A stretch of DNA of 64,000 nucleotides from Catellatospora methionotrophica (GCF_011297335.1 NZ_JAAOTJ010000010.1:1-64000), one strand, 5' to 3'. Shown: positions 35,442 to 45,079, numbered from the stretch's first letter. Notes: a model not told the origin generated them from the sequence alone. Program-made: numbers and translations.

Positions 35442-37586
35442 TCACGGTCCGGTGAGCAGAGAGAGCGCGAGCACGTCCGGCATGTCGGGGTTGTCGAACG
35501 GCGGCGGACGCAGCAGCACGTACGCGGTCGGATGCCGCACCACGAACCCGCTGACGTTCTCCTCCCGCGCGTCGGTGGGCAGCGGCTCGGACCACAGGTT
35601 GCGGCCGGTCGCCGGTTCGACCGCGGCGATGCTCTGCTGGGCCACCACGTAGCACAGCCTGCCGTCCTGCGCGGGGGCCAGCCGGCCGCCGCGCGCCTGG
35701 ATGCTCCAGCGTTCCACGCCCGTGTCGGTGCGGAACCCGTAGATGCGGTCCGCGGCCATCAGCACCGTGTCGCCGATCAGTTCGACACTGGTCACCGGCT
35801 TCTGCCAGGGCTTGCTCCACCGGGTCGTACCGTCGGACAGGCGGATCACCCGCACGTCGCCGCCCTCGCGCAGCAGCAGGTGCGTGGTGCCCAGCCGGGC
35901 CTCGACGGCCTCCCAGGCGTCCTCCGGCGGCCCGCCGTCCGGGCCGCCGGGCCCACCCGGTCCGCCACCGGGTCCGCCGGGCCCGCCCCGGCCGCCGTCC
36001 TGTGGCGGCGGCGCGAGCTTGTGCGTCACCTGCCACTTCTGCTTGCCGGTCGCCGCCTCGCGCAGCGTGATCCACACCGTGCCGTTGCGCTCCTGGCGGG
36101 TGACCAGCCACGACATGTCGGCGACCAGCGGTGATTCGATCACGTCCTGCCGCCACACGGAGGCGCCGACCCGGTTGAACGCGCGTACCGAGTCGGGCAG
36201 CCCGACGAAGGCCCGGTCGGGGGCGAGCGCGACGTCGGCCACCGTCCCGCCCGCGTCGACGGCGGAGAACTCCACGTTGCCGGTCTCGTTCTGCACCCGC
36301 CACAGCCGGCTGTCCACACTGACCAGCACGGCCGGTCCCCAGTCGCGCACGGCGACCGGCTCGGCGTCGATCCGTACGCTCCAGGCCTGGTTCTGGCCCG
36401 GACCGGGCGGGTCGGTGGCGAACACGCGCGGCCCGTCGGTGCCGATCAGCCGCCCGCCGTCGGTCACCACGCGGCGCAGCGGTCCGGGTGCCATGCCCGA
36501 GTTGGCCCGCCAGCGCAGCGCACCCGGCCGCAGCGGGCCGGTCGGCGACGCCGATGCCGGACCGGTCGGGTCCGGGCCGGCCGGGGTGCCCGTGCCGCCG
36601 CGGGTGACCGCCCACGCGCCGCCCGCGGCCAGGCCGAGCACGCCGAGCACGGCGCCCGCCACCACCGGCCGCCGCTGCCAGACCTTCGGGGTGCCCCAGG
36701 TCGGCGCGGGCTGCTCCAGGACCGGCGGCTGCTCGCCGCTGGGCAGCGCGATCAGCGGCTGGAACCAGCCGGGCGTCGGCGTCGACACCCCCGTGCCGAT
36801 GAGGATGCGGGACAGTTCCTTGGCGGTGGGCCGGTCCTGCGGGCGCAGGCTGATGCAGCGCACCACGAAGGGGCGCAGCTGCACCGGCAGCGCGGCCAGG
36901 TCGAACCGGCCCTGGGTGACCTGGTTGATCTGCTCGAACATGCTGCCGCCGTTGATCAGGGTGCGGCCGGTGGCGGCGAAGAACAGCGTCGCGCCCAGGG
37001 AGAAGATGTCGCCCGGCGAACCGGCGTCCTCGCCCTGGATGCGCTCGGGGGCCATGTACGACGGGGTGCCGACGTTGACGCCGGTGGTCATCCGTTCGGC
37101 GTCGTTGGCCAGCGCGATGCCGAAGTCGATGATGTGCGGGCCGGTGTCGTCGAGCAGGATGTTGGCCGGTTTCAGGTCACGGTGCACCAGGCCCGCCCGG
37201 TGGATCGAGGCCAGCGCCTCGGCCAGGCCGGTGGCCAGGGTGAGCACGGCGGTGACCGACAGCGGGCCGCTGGAGCGCACCCGCTGCTCCACACTCGGCC
37301 CCTCGATGTACGTGGTGGCCAGCCAGGGCGACTCGGTCTCGGTGTCGGCGTCCACCACCGCGGCGGTGAACAGCGGGTTCACCAGGCGCGCGGCCGCCAC
37401 CTCGCGGCTGAACCGGCGCCGGAACATCGGGTCGGCCGCCAGCTCGGGGCGGATCACCTTGATGGCCACGTACCGGCCGCTCGGCGACTGTCCGAGGTAG
37501 ACGCGGCCCATGCCGCCGCCGCCGAGTACGCCGACCAGCCGGTACGTTGCTACGGAGTGCGGGTCGGTGGTTCCCAGCGGCCTCAT
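35442..37586 (-). CDS. Ser/Thr protein kinase with extracellular PQQ-type beta-propeller
   Basis: The protein has 714 residues. The Hanks-type kinase domain covers about 15-275: Gly loop GGGGMGRVY at 22-30, the catalytic Lys in AIKVI, HRDLKPANILL, DFGIAL and YMAPERI. A juxtamembrane linker and one membrane helix follow (about 311-331, VVAGAVLGVLGLAAGGAWAV). The extracellular part has repeated WRANSG, WSVRID, WRQDV, WSKPW, WSIQARG and LWSEPL strands, like a PQQ-like propeller. A Gly/Pro loop (GGPGGPGGGPGGPGGPDGG) splits the propeller at about residue 540. It probably senses an extracellular ligand, which is unknown. It is transcribed alone, divergent from the AlkB-like gene. Confidence 0.9.
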   Translation of the reverse strand: MRPLGTTDPHSVATYRLVGVLGGGGMGRVYLGQSPSGRYVAIKVIRPELAADPMFRRRFSREVAAARLVNPLFTAAVVDADTETESPWLATTYIEGPSVEQRVRSSGPLSVTAVLTLATGLAEALASIHRAGLVHRDLKPANILLDDTGPHIIDFGIALANDAERMTTGVNVGTPSYMAPERIQGEDAGSPGDIFSLGATLFFAATGRTLINGGSMFEQINQVTQGRFDLAALPVQLRPFVVRCISLRPQDRPTAKELSRILIGTGVSTPTPGWFQPLIALPSGEQPPVLEQPAPTWGTPKVWQRRPVVAGAVLGVLGLAAGGAWAVTRGGTGTPAGPDPTGPASASPTGPLRPGALRWRANSGMAPGPLRRVVTDGGRLIGTDGPRVFATDPPGPGQNQAWSVRIDAEPVAVRDWGPAVLVSVDSRLWRVQNETGNVEFSAVDAGGTVADVALAPDRAFVGLPDSVRAFNRVGASVWRQDVIESPLVADMSWLVTRQERNGTVWITLREAATGKQKWQVTHKLAPPPQDGGRGGPGGPGGGPGGPGGPDGGPPEDAWEAVEARLGTTHLLLREGGDVRVIRLSDGTTRWSKPWQKPVTSVELIGDTVLMAADRIYGFRTDTGVERWSIQARGGRLAPAQDGRLCYVVAQQSIAAVEPATGRNLWSEPLPTDAREENVSGFVVRHPTAYVLLRPPPFDNPDMPDVLALSLLTGP

Positions 37587-37769
37587 ACGACCCCTTAAGT
37601 CGGCTCCCAGTTACGTTCCCGCGCGGCATACTATCGCCGTCGATCCTCGGCGGGCGGTTCGACACCACATACAACAGTCGTGATCGGATTTGCCGTCTGG
37701 GAGAGCTTCGGGAGTCATCATGCCCTGCCGTCCCGTCGGCCGACCAGCCAGGGTAGCGAATCCCGTGGA

Positions 37770-37800
37770 TTGGTACCCGTGTTCGAAGCGGGTATAGAAT
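37770..37800 (+). promoter_or_regulatory. Promoter of the AlkB-like gene, leaderless
   Basis: TTGGTA (37770-37775) and TAGAAT (37795-37800) are 19 bp apart, and ATG 37809 follows 8 nt later. The rest of the 222-bp divergent region (37587-37769) shows no further clear site. Confidence 0.5.
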
Positions 37801-37808
37801 CCCTGGTC

Positions 37809-38441
37809 ATGGCGCACGTACACCAACCGTCGATCTTTGATCTTGATGAGCGGGCGACCCTGGGCCCGCTGGCCGGGGCGGTCACCCGGCACCCGCTGGC
37901 CCGCGGTGCCTGGGTCGACCACCTGCCCGGCTGGGTGCACGGCTCCGAAGACGTGCTCGGCGCGCTGCTGGAACAGGTCGACTGGCGCGCCGAACGGCGC
38001 GAGATGTACGAGCGCGAAGTCGACGTGCCCCGGCTGCTGCGCTGGTACGGCCCCGACGAGACGCTGCCGCACCCGGCGCTGACCGAGGCCCGCACCGCCC
38101 TGAACGAGCACTACGCCGCCGAACTGGGCGAGCCGTTCGTCTCGGCGGGCATGTGCCTCTACCGCGACGGCCGCGACAGCGTGGCCTGGCACGGCGACAC
38201 CATCGGCCGTGGCTCGCACACCGACACCATGGTCGCCATCGTGTCCTTCGGCGAGCCCCGGCCCCTGCTGCTGCGCCCGCGCGGCGGCGGCGAGTCCAGC
38301 ATCCGCTTCCCGCTCGGCCACGGCGACCTGATCGTGATGGGCGGCTCCTGCCAGCGCACCTGGGAGCACTGCGTCCCGAAGACGGCCCGCCACGTCGGGC
38401 CGCGGGTCAGCGTCCAGTTCCGCCCGGTGAACGTGGCCTGA
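37809..38441 (+). CDS. AlkB-like 2-oxoglutarate/Fe(II) dioxygenase
   Basis: This 210-residue enzyme is probably an oxidative dealkylase of DNA or RNA bases. Iron ligands are His and Asp in WHGDTIG (about residue 131) and His in TWEHCVPK; the 2-oxoglutarate-binding Arg is in GPRVSVQFR. DLIVMGGSCQRTWEH is the family core. ATG 37809 is supported by the nearby -10 box. Substrate base and strand preference cannot be told. Confidence 0.9.
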   Translation: MAHVHQPSIFDLDERATLGPLAGAVTRHPLARGAWVDHLPGWVHGSEDVLGALLEQVDWRAERREMYEREVDVPRLLRWYGPDETLPHPALTEARTALNEHYAAELGEPFVSAGMCLYRDGRDSVAWHGDTIGRGSHTDTMVAIVSFGEPRPLLLRPRGGGESSIRFPLGHGDLIVMGGSCQRTWEHCVPKTARHVGPRVSVQFRPVNVA

Positions 38442-38472
38442 CCCGCCAGCCGTCACCCCGGCGGGCGGGGGT

Positions 38473-38712
38473 TCAGCCCTGCGTGCCCATGCCGAGGCGT
38501 TCGCGAAGCTTGCCGCGCCGGTCCTCCAGCACCTCGATCAGCGCCTCCTGTTCCTCCGCACTGCTGATCAGCAGTGCCGTGTCGCCCGGATCGACCGGCC
38601 CGTCCTCGCGGTTGCCGACCTCCTCGCGGATCTGCCGCGCCTGACCCCGCAACTCGGCGATCATCGCGTCGACCTGCTCCAGCTCACGCCGCATCGCATT
38701 CTCGTCACCCAT
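38473..38712 (-). CDS. Small coiled-coil protein
   Basis: This 79-residue hydrophilic protein has two predicted helices, MRRELEQVDAMIAELRGQAR and AEEQEALIEVLEDRRGKLRE, separated by a short Gly/Pro/Asp turn. I do not recognise the family. The start ATG 38712 lacks a strong ribosome binding site; ATG 38694 is an alternative. It is convergent with the AlkB-like gene; a weak CCCGCC/GGCGGG hairpin (38442-38465) lies between. Confidence 0.6.
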   Translation of the reverse strand: MGDENAMRRELEQVDAMIAELRGQARQIREEVGNREDGPVDPGDTALLISSAEEQEALIEVLEDRRGKLRERLGMGTQG

Positions 38713-38847
38713 GCGTTCATTGTCGGCTTCCGGCCACCCGCACAGGCCGCTTCCACCACGCCGACACGCGAGCCACCCGGACCCGAACCCGTCCCAGGGG
38801 GCGCGACGGGGCTTCTGCGGGGCGGTGGAGTGATCCATACTGCGGCG

Positions 38848-40083
38848 GTGACCATGCCGCCGGACAATCTGCTCGCGTTCCTTCGTGAATGCGGGGTCGC
38901 CCTGTGCCTGGCCGGGGAGACGGCCAACCGCATCCCGGAGGAGCTGGTCGCGCTCGCGGACGCGTACGGGGTCGGCGACGTCGAGTTCCTGGTCGTGCCG
39001 ACGGGGGTGTTCGTCCGGGCGGGCAGCGAGGGCGGGGTCACCGTCGACTTCGCCAACGCCGACGGCCCGCCGCTGCGCCTGGACCAGGTGGCCCGGCTGT
39101 ACACGCTGTTCGAGCAGGTCAAAGCCCATCCCATCCCGCCCGCCGAGGGCATCGAGCGGGTGCAGGACATCATCGACGCGCCGCCGCGCTTCAACGCGCT
39201 CGTCACCGTGTTCGGCCACGGCGTGCTGACGGTCGGTATCGGCCTGCTGTTCGTCCGCGACGGCCGGGCCCTGATCAGCCTCGCCCTGCTCGGGCTGCTG
39301 GTCGGGGTGCTGCGGCTGCTGGCCGACCGGGTGCAGGTGCTGTCGTTGGCGCTGCCGGTGGCCGCCGCGATGCTGGTCACGGTGCTGGCCTACCGGTACA
39401 GCCCCGAGCTGGGGGCCGACCCGGCCAGCCTGCTGATCCCGCCGCTGGCCACGTTCCTGCCCGGGGCGGCGCTGACGCTCGGCGCGCAGGAGATGGTCAC
39501 CCGGTCCATCATCAGCGGCGCGAGCCGCCTGGTGTCCAGCGTGTACGTGCTGCTCCTGCTGACCTTCGGCATCTACGCCGGGATGCAGATCGCCGGGCCC
39601 GCCCAGGGCCTGCCCGAGACCGAGCCGCTGGGCGTATGGGCGCCGTGGGTCGGGGTGCTGGTCTTCGGCGTCGGCATCTACCTCAACAGCTCCGCGCCGC
39701 CCCGGTCGCTGCCGTGGCTGCTGGTCACGCTCGTCATCGCGTACGCCGGACAGTTTCTCGCCGGGCTGTGGGCCGGCGGCCTGTTCGCGGCCTTCGCGGG
39801 CGGCCTGCTGATCGTGCCGCTGGCCAACGCGGTGCAGCGCCTGCACGGCCCGCCCGCCCAGGTCGTCTTCCTGCCCTCGTTCTGGCTGCTGGTCCCCGGC
39901 GCGCTCAGCCTCGTCGGCGTCACCGGCGTCACGGGCCTGGTCGAACTCTCCGACACCGGCCGCTCGAACCTGGTCACAGCCTTCCTGACCGTCGTCGCCG
40001 TCTCCCTCGGCGTCCTCGTCGGCTCCAGCCTCCTCTCCAACGTCACCGCCACCTCCCGCCTCCTGACCTCCCGCTCCACCTGA
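38848..40083 (+). CDS. ThrE-family amino-acid exporter-like membrane protein
   Basis: The protein has 411 residues. An N-terminal soluble domain (ECGVALCLAGETANRIPEEL ... VEFLVVPTGVFV) precedes about ten membrane helices, as in the ThrE threonine/serine exporter (DUF1212/DUF3815) family. The membrane half includes LIPPLATFLPGAALTLGAQEM, a conserved family block. Export of threonine/serine is known for C. glutamicum ThrE; the substrate here is inferred. GTG 38848 follows CATACT by 6 nt; GTG 38830 is an in-frame alternative. Confidence 0.85.
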   Translation: MTMPPDNLLAFLRECGVALCLAGETANRIPEELVALADAYGVGDVEFLVVPTGVFVRAGSEGGVTVDFANADGPPLRLDQVARLYTLFEQVKAHPIPPAEGIERVQDIIDAPPRFNALVTVFGHGVLTVGIGLLFVRDGRALISLALLGLLVGVLRLLADRVQVLSLALPVAAAMLVTVLAYRYSPELGADPASLLIPPLATFLPGAALTLGAQEMVTRSIISGASRLVSSVYVLLLLTFGIYAGMQIAGPAQGLPETEPLGVWAPWVGVLVFGVGIYLNSSAPPRSLPWLLVTLVIAYAGQFLAGLWAGGLFAAFAGGLLIVPLANAVQRLHGPPAQVVFLPSFWLLVPGALSLVGVTGVTGLVELSDTGRSNLVTAFLTVVAVSLGVLVGSSLLSNVTATSRLLTSRST

Positions 40084-40121
40084 CCCACCCCGCTCGACGG
40101 GTGCGGCCCGACCCCGTTTGT

Positions 40122-40188
40122 CATAGACGCTGGCCTATTACATCGACTCAGACGAGATCAAACTCGATGTAATAGGCCAGTGTCTATG
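40122..40188. repeat. Intergenic palindrome, family A copy 3
   Basis: 25-bp arms (40122-40146 and 40164-40188) match the copy at 8976 in core and inner TACATCGA. One G-T wobble is present. It lies between convergent genes and is followed by CAAAAGCGGG. Confidence 0.95.
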
Positions 40189-40237
40189 CAAAAGCGGGTC
40201 GCGGACGTGCCGCGCACGGGGCGAGTCGTGGGAGTGG

Positions 40238-42718
40238 TCAGCCGCCGAGCTGCCCGACGTCCGTGATCGTGACGACGGCCTGGCCCTGCTCATCGGAGGC
40301 GGCCAGATCGACCTCCGCACTGATGCCCCAGTCGTGGTGGCCGTCCGGGTCGTCCAGGATCTGGCGTACCTTCCAGACGTCCTTGCCCTGCTCGATGATG
40401 ATCCGGGCGGGGCCGCGGGCGTCCGGCCCGATCCCGATCTCGTCGTACAGCTCGAAGTACGGCTCCAGTGCCTCGCGCCACGCGGCGCTGTCCCAGCCGT
40501 CGGCGGCGTCCAGCTCGCCGAGCGCCTCCCAGCGCCTGCGGGCGGCCAGCTCGACGCGGCGGAACAGGGCGTTGCGCACCTGGACCCGGAACGCGCGCAC
40601 GTTGCGGGTGACCGCGGGCGGCGCGGCCTCGACGGGAGCGTCGCCGGGGTTGCTCAGCTGCTCCCATTCGTCGAGCAGGCTGGAGTCGACCTGGCGGACC
40701 AGCTCGCCCAGCCACTCGATGACGTCGTGCAGCTCCTCGGTCTTGCTGTCCTCGGGCACGGTCTGGCGCAGCGTGCGGTACGCGTCGGCGAGGTAGCGCA
40801 GGACCAGGCCCTCGGAGCGGGTCAGGCCGTAGAAGCTGACGTACTCGGTGAAGGTCATGCCCTGCTCGAACATGTCCCGGACCACGGACTTCGGGGACAG
40901 CCGCTGGTCGTCGACCCACGGGTGGCCCTTGCGGTAGGACTCGAACGCGACCTCCAGCAGCTCCTCGAGCGGCTTGGGCCAGGTCACGTTCTCGAGCAGC
41001 GCCATGCGCTCCTCGTACTCGATGCCGTCGGCCTTCATCTGCGCCACGGCCTCGCCCTTGGCCCGGTCCTGCTGCGCGTACAGGATCTGCCGGGGGTCCT
41101 CCAGCACCGCCTCGATGATCGACACGACGTCCATGGCGTAGCCGGGGTCGTCCCTGCCGAGCAGCTCGATCGCGGCCACGGCGAACGGCGACAGCGGCTG
41201 GTTGAGCGCGAAGCCGAGCTGCAGCACGTCGGTGACCCGGATGCGGCCGTCGCCGTCCTGCTCGACGATGCCCGCGGTGCGCAGCGCCCGGTAGATCATG
41301 ACGGCGCGGCGGATGTGCCTGCGGCGGGCCGTCGGCGTCTCGTGGTTGTCGGTGAGCAGGTGGCGCATGTTGGCGAACGCGTTGCCGCCGCGCTCGATGA
41401 CGTTGAGCACCATCGCGTGGCTGACGTTGAAGCTGGACGTCAGCGGCTCGGGCTCGGCGGAGACCAGACGCTCGAAGGTGGGCTGCGCCCAGCCGACGAA
41501 ACCCTCCGGCGGCTTCTTGCGCACCAGCTTCTTCATCTTCTTCGGGTCACCGGCGGCCTTCGCGACGGCCTTCTCGTTCTCGACCACGTGCTCGGGGGCC
41601 TGCACGATGACCGTGCCGAGCGTGTCGTAGCCGGCCCGCCCCGCGCGCCCCGCGATCTGGTGGAACTCGCGCGCCTTGAGCAGCCGCATCCGCTGCCCGT
41701 CGAACTTGTTCAGGCCGGTGAACAGCACCGTGCGGATGGGCAGGTTGATGCCGACGCCCAGGGTGTCCGTGCCGCAGATGACCTTGAGTAGCCCGGCCTG
41801 GGCGAGCTGCTCGACCAGGCGGCGGTACTTGGGCAGCATGCCCGCGTGGTGTACGCCGATGCCGTGCCGGACCAGCCGCGACAGCGTCTTGCCGAAGCCC
41901 GCCGTGAACCGGAACGTGCCGATCAGCTCGGCGATGGCGTCCTTCTCCGCGCGGGTGCTCATGTTGATGCTCATCAGCGCGCTGGCCTGCTCCAGGGCCG
42001 CGGCCTGGGTGAAGTGCACGATGTACACCGGGGCCTGCTTGGTGGACAGCAGCTCCTCGATGGTCTCGTGCAGCGGCGTGGTGACGTACGAGTGGATCAG
42101 CGGGACGGGCCGCTCGCCGGAGCTGACCACGGCGGTGGGTCGGCCGGTGCGCCGCGACAGGTCGTCGACGAACCGGGTGACGTCGCCCAGCGTGGCCGAC
42201 ATCAGCACGAACTGCGCGTCGGGCAGTTCGATGATCGGCACCTGCCAGGCCCAGCCCCGGTCGGGCTCGGCGTAGAAGTGGAACTCGTCCATGACGACCT
42301 GGCCGACGTCGGCGTCCGCGCCGTCGCGCAGGGCCAGGTTGGCCAGGATCTCCGCGGTGCAGCAGATGATCGGCGCGTCCGGGTTGACGGCGGCGTCGCC
42401 GGTCATCATGCCGACGTTGTCCGGGCCGAACGCGGCGCACAGCGCGAAGAACTTCTCCGAGACCAGCGCCTTGGTCGGGGCGGTGTAGAAGGTGCGCCGG
42501 TTGTCGGCCATCGCGGCGAAGTGCGCGCCGAGCGCGACCAGGCTCTTACCGGAGCCGGTCGGCGTGCTCAGGATCAGGTTCGCCCCGGAGACGATCTCGA
42601 TCAGCGCGTCCTGCTGCGCCGGATACAGCGAGATGCCCTGTTCGGCCACCCAGCCGGAGAAGGCGTCGAAGAGGGAGTCGGGATCGGTGTCGCGGGGGAG
42701 GTGATCAGTGAGCGTCAT
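40238..42718 (-). CDS. DEAD/DEAH-box superfamily 2 helicase with DUF3516 domain
   Basis: The protein has 826 residues. Motif I is STPTGSGKSLVA, motif II DEFH (VVMDEFHFY), motif III SAT, and motif VI QIAGRAGRAG. The helicase core fills residues 1 to about 400. The long C-terminal domain (about 410-826) matches the actinobacterial DUF3516 type. This places it near the Ski2/Mtr4-like RNA helicases, so RNA unwinding is likely but not shown. Its start overlaps the 3' end of the upstream MFS gene by 14 bp. Confidence 0.9.
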   Translation of the reverse strand: MTLTDHLPRDTDPDSLFDAFSGWVAEQGISLYPAQQDALIEIVSGANLILSTPTGSGKSLVALGAHFAAMADNRRTFYTAPTKALVSEKFFALCAAFGPDNVGMMTGDAAVNPDAPIICCTAEILANLALRDGADADVGQVVMDEFHFYAEPDRGWAWQVPIIELPDAQFVLMSATLGDVTRFVDDLSRRTGRPTAVVSSGERPVPLIHSYVTTPLHETIEELLSTKQAPVYIVHFTQAAALEQASALMSINMSTRAEKDAIAELIGTFRFTAGFGKTLSRLVRHGIGVHHAGMLPKYRRLVEQLAQAGLLKVICGTDTLGVGINLPIRTVLFTGLNKFDGQRMRLLKAREFHQIAGRAGRAGYDTLGTVIVQAPEHVVENEKAVAKAAGDPKKMKKLVRKKPPEGFVGWAQPTFERLVSAEPEPLTSSFNVSHAMVLNVIERGGNAFANMRHLLTDNHETPTARRRHIRRAVMIYRALRTAGIVEQDGDGRIRVTDVLQLGFALNQPLSPFAVAAIELLGRDDPGYAMDVVSIIEAVLEDPRQILYAQQDRAKGEAVAQMKADGIEYEERMALLENVTWPKPLEELLEVAFESYRKGHPWVDDQRLSPKSVVRDMFEQGMTFTEYVSFYGLTRSEGLVLRYLADAYRTLRQTVPEDSKTEELHDVIEWLGELVRQVDSSLLDEWEQLSNPGDAPVEAAPPAVTRNVRAFRVQVRNALFRRVELAARRRWEALGELDAADGWDSAAWREALEPYFELYDEIGIGPDARGPARIIIEQGKDVWKVRQILDDPDGHHDWGISAEVDLAASDEQGQAVVTITDVGQLGG

Positions 42719-43988
42719 GGTCCGGAAATTGTCTCACGTCGCCCGCCCGCAGCCCGGCTGCCGTGCCCGCGGAGCGTGGCGCATCCCACCTGCGGGCAGT
42801 GAGGGTGCGGCGCAGCGCGAGGGCGGCGATCAGGGAGGCCGCGCCGCACAGGGCGATCACGGCGGTGGGAGGCAGGACCTCGCCCAGGGCGCCGCCGACG
42901 GCGGCGGACAGGCCCTGCAGGGTCATGGTGCCGGTCAGGGCCAGGCCGAACGCCTGGCCGCGGGTCGCCTCCGGGACCGCGTCGAGGAACCTGCGGGCCA
43001 ACCCCAGCTGGTACGCGATGCCGAAGCCGGACACCGCCAGCAGCGCCGAGGCGGTCACCGGTCCGGGCAACAGCGCGAAGCCGAGCAGCGGCGCACCGAG
43101 CAGCAGCGCGAGCGGCGCGGCCAGCCGTTCCCGGCGCTCGGGGGCGAGCAGCCGCCCGACGACCAGGTTGCCCGCGAGCATGCCCGCCGCGACGGCGGTG
43201 AACAGCAGCCCGGCCGCGTCCGGCAGGCCCGCCTCGACGGCGTACGGGACGAGCACGCCCTCCGCCCCGACCATCAGCGACGGCGGCAGCCACTGCGCCA
43301 GCAGCAGCGACCGGACCTCGGGCCGGGCCAGCAGGCTCCGGTTGACCCGCCAGGTCGCGGCGACACCCGTGCCACCGGTCCCGCCCCGGCTCGGATGATC
43401 GTCCAGCCGGAACCGGATCAGCGCGGCGGACAGCAGACACGTCACCACGGTGATCCACATCGCCCCGGCCGCGTCGACGGCCGCGATCAGGACCCCGCCG
43501 ACGGCGAAGCCCAGCACCTGCGTGCCGCCCGCGGCCATGCCGAACGCGGCCCGGCCCAGCACGTACCGGTCGCCGTCGAGCAGGTCGGGCAGCAGCGCGG
43601 TGCGCGCCGACGCGGCGACGGCGCTCGGTATGCCGGTGACGAACACCAGCGCCAGCATGGCCGGGGCGGGCAGCACCCCGATCGCCAGCACCACCCCGAC
43701 GACGGCCCGCAGCAGGTCGTAGCCGACCATCACGGCGCGGGGCGGCCACCGGTCGGCGTACGCCAGCAGCAGCGTCCCGCCGAGCGCGTACGGCAGGAAG
43801 CCCGACACGTACGCCAGCGCCGACAGCAGCGCCGATCCCGTTCCGGCGTACACGAGCACCGACAGCGCGAGCATGCGTACCGTCTCGCCGATCAGGAACA
43901 GCGTGTAGCCGGTGAACAGCACCCGGAACTGGCGTACGGCGAAGACCTCGCGGTAGGTGGCCTGCGGGGGCGCGGCGGTGACGGTCAT
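42705..43988 (-). CDS. MFS transporter
   Basis: This 427-residue membrane protein with about 12 helices belongs to the major facilitator superfamily. The loop YADRWPPRAVMVGYDLLRAV after helix 2 is the D/G-R motif of drug exporters. It is divergent from a DUF5937/ArsR regulator, a layout typical of regulator-controlled efflux pumps. ATG 43988 (MTVTAAPP) is chosen; an upstream in-frame ATG at 44003 is possible. The helicase gene starts before its stop. Confidence 0.85.
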   Translation of the reverse strand: MTVTAAPPQATYREVFAVRQFRVLFTGYTLFLIGETVRMLALSVLVYAGTGSALLSALAYVSGFLPYALGGTLLLAYADRWPPRAVMVGYDLLRAVVGVVLAIGVLPAPAMLALVFVTGIPSAVAASARTALLPDLLDGDRYVLGRAAFGMAAGGTQVLGFAVGGVLIAAVDAAGAMWITVVTCLLSAALIRFRLDDHPSRGGTGGTGVAATWRVNRSLLARPEVRSLLLAQWLPPSLMVGAEGVLVPYAVEAGLPDAAGLLFTAVAAGMLAGNLVVGRLLAPERRERLAAPLALLLGAPLLGFALLPGPVTASALLAVSGFGIAYQLGLARRFLDAVPEATRGQAFGLALTGTMTLQGLSAAVGGALGEVLPPTAVIALCGAASLIAALALRRTLTARRWDAPRSAGTAAGLRAGDVRQFPDHDAH

Positions 43989-44027
43989 GCCCGCCAGCAT
44001 CACGGCCCCCGCCCGGCCTGGCTAAGC

Positions 44028-44045
44028 TTTCGCGTGGAGGCGAAA
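44028..44045 (+). promoter_or_regulatory. Operator-like inverted repeat over the regulator's RBS
   Basis: TTTCGC-GTGGAG-GCGAAA is a perfect 6-bp inverted repeat in the 58-bp divergent gap. It contains the ribosome binding site GGAGG of the regulator gene and follows TAAGCT (44023-44028), a possible -10 box. Autoregulation and control of the MFS gene are plausible. Confidence 0.5.
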
Positions 44046-44046
44046 C

Positions 44047-45057
44047 ATGCTGGCCATCGAAGTGGGCCCGGTCGACGTGGCGCACACCCGCTACGCGATC
44101 TCGCCGCTCGGCGAGACGATGCAGGCGCTCCGGGTGGCGTCCGGCGCGCAGCCGGCCGGGGCGCTGCGCCCCTGGGCCGAGCGCATCGCCCCGCTCTACC
44201 AGCGCCTACGCGCCGACGTGCCCGCGGTCGGGGCGCTGACGGCGCTGATGCGGCGCGGCGGCTACAACGCCGACTTCATCCACCCGCCGCCGTCCGGTCC
44301 GGGCGGCGACTTCACCGCCGAGCTGGCCGCGGTGCGCGCGACGCCGCTGCCCCAGGCCCGCGCGGAGCTGGCCCGCAACCTGGCCGGGCTGCGCCCGCCG
44401 CCGCGCTACGTGCAGCAGATCCTGGACGCCCCGGACGTGGTCGACCGGCTCGCCGACGCGATCGAAGCGGCCTGGCACGCGCTGGTCGCACCCGACTGGG
44501 CGCGGGTGCGCACCGTGCTGGAGCGCGACCTGGTCCGCCGCGCCGGGCACCTGGCGATGTACGGCTGGGCCGCCGCGCTGTCCGATCTCGATGCTCGGGT
44601 GAGCTGGCGTTCGGAGGGCGTCGCCGGGACGATCGAGGTGCGGACCGGCTCGCGCACCACGTGGGAGCGGCACCGCCTGGGCGGCCAAGGGCTGCTGCTG
44701 ATGCCGACGGTGTTCGGCTCGATGATCACTTACGTGGAGCCGCCGTGGCCGTACGCCCTGGTGTATCCGGCACGGGGGATCGCGGACCTGATCGGGCCGC
44801 CGCCGGCCGAGGTGGCCGGGCAGTGCCTGGGCCGGTTGCTGGGCCCGCACCGGGCCGACGTGCTGCGGGCCCTGGCGGTGCCCGCGACGACCACGCAGCT
44901 GGTGCGCCAGCTCGGCCTGAGCCTCGGCGCGGTGGGCGGTCACCTGGCCGTGCTGCGCGACACCGGCCTGGTCACCCGCGTCCGGACCGGCCGGTCGGTC
45001 CGCTACGAACGCACCCCGCTGGGCGACGCCCTGGCCGCGACGCGATCGAGCCGGTGA
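44047..45057 (+). CDS. DUF5937/ArsR-type winged-helix regulator
   Basis: The protein has 336 residues. The N-terminal DUF5937-like region (EVGPVDVAHTRYAISPLGET) is followed by a ligand-type middle domain. A C-terminal winged helix lies at about residues 270-330 (ADVLRALAVPATTTQLVRQL, GGHLAVLRDTGLVTRVRTG). It probably represses the divergent MFS gene. No metal-binding Cys motif is present. Confidence 0.85.
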   Translation: MLAIEVGPVDVAHTRYAISPLGETMQALRVASGAQPAGALRPWAERIAPLYQRLRADVPAVGALTALMRRGGYNADFIHPPPSGPGGDFTAELAAVRATPLPQARAELARNLAGLRPPPRYVQQILDAPDVVDRLADAIEAAWHALVAPDWARVRTVLERDLVRRAGHLAMYGWAAALSDLDARVSWRSEGVAGTIEVRTGSRTTWERHRLGGQGLLLMPTVFGSMITYVEPPWPYALVYPARGIADLIGPPPAEVAGQCLGRLLGPHRADVLRALAVPATTTQLVRQLGLSLGAVGGHLAVLRDTGLVTRVRTGRSVRYERTPLGDALAATRSSR

Positions 45058-45079
45058 CGCGATGAGCACCGGCCGACAC

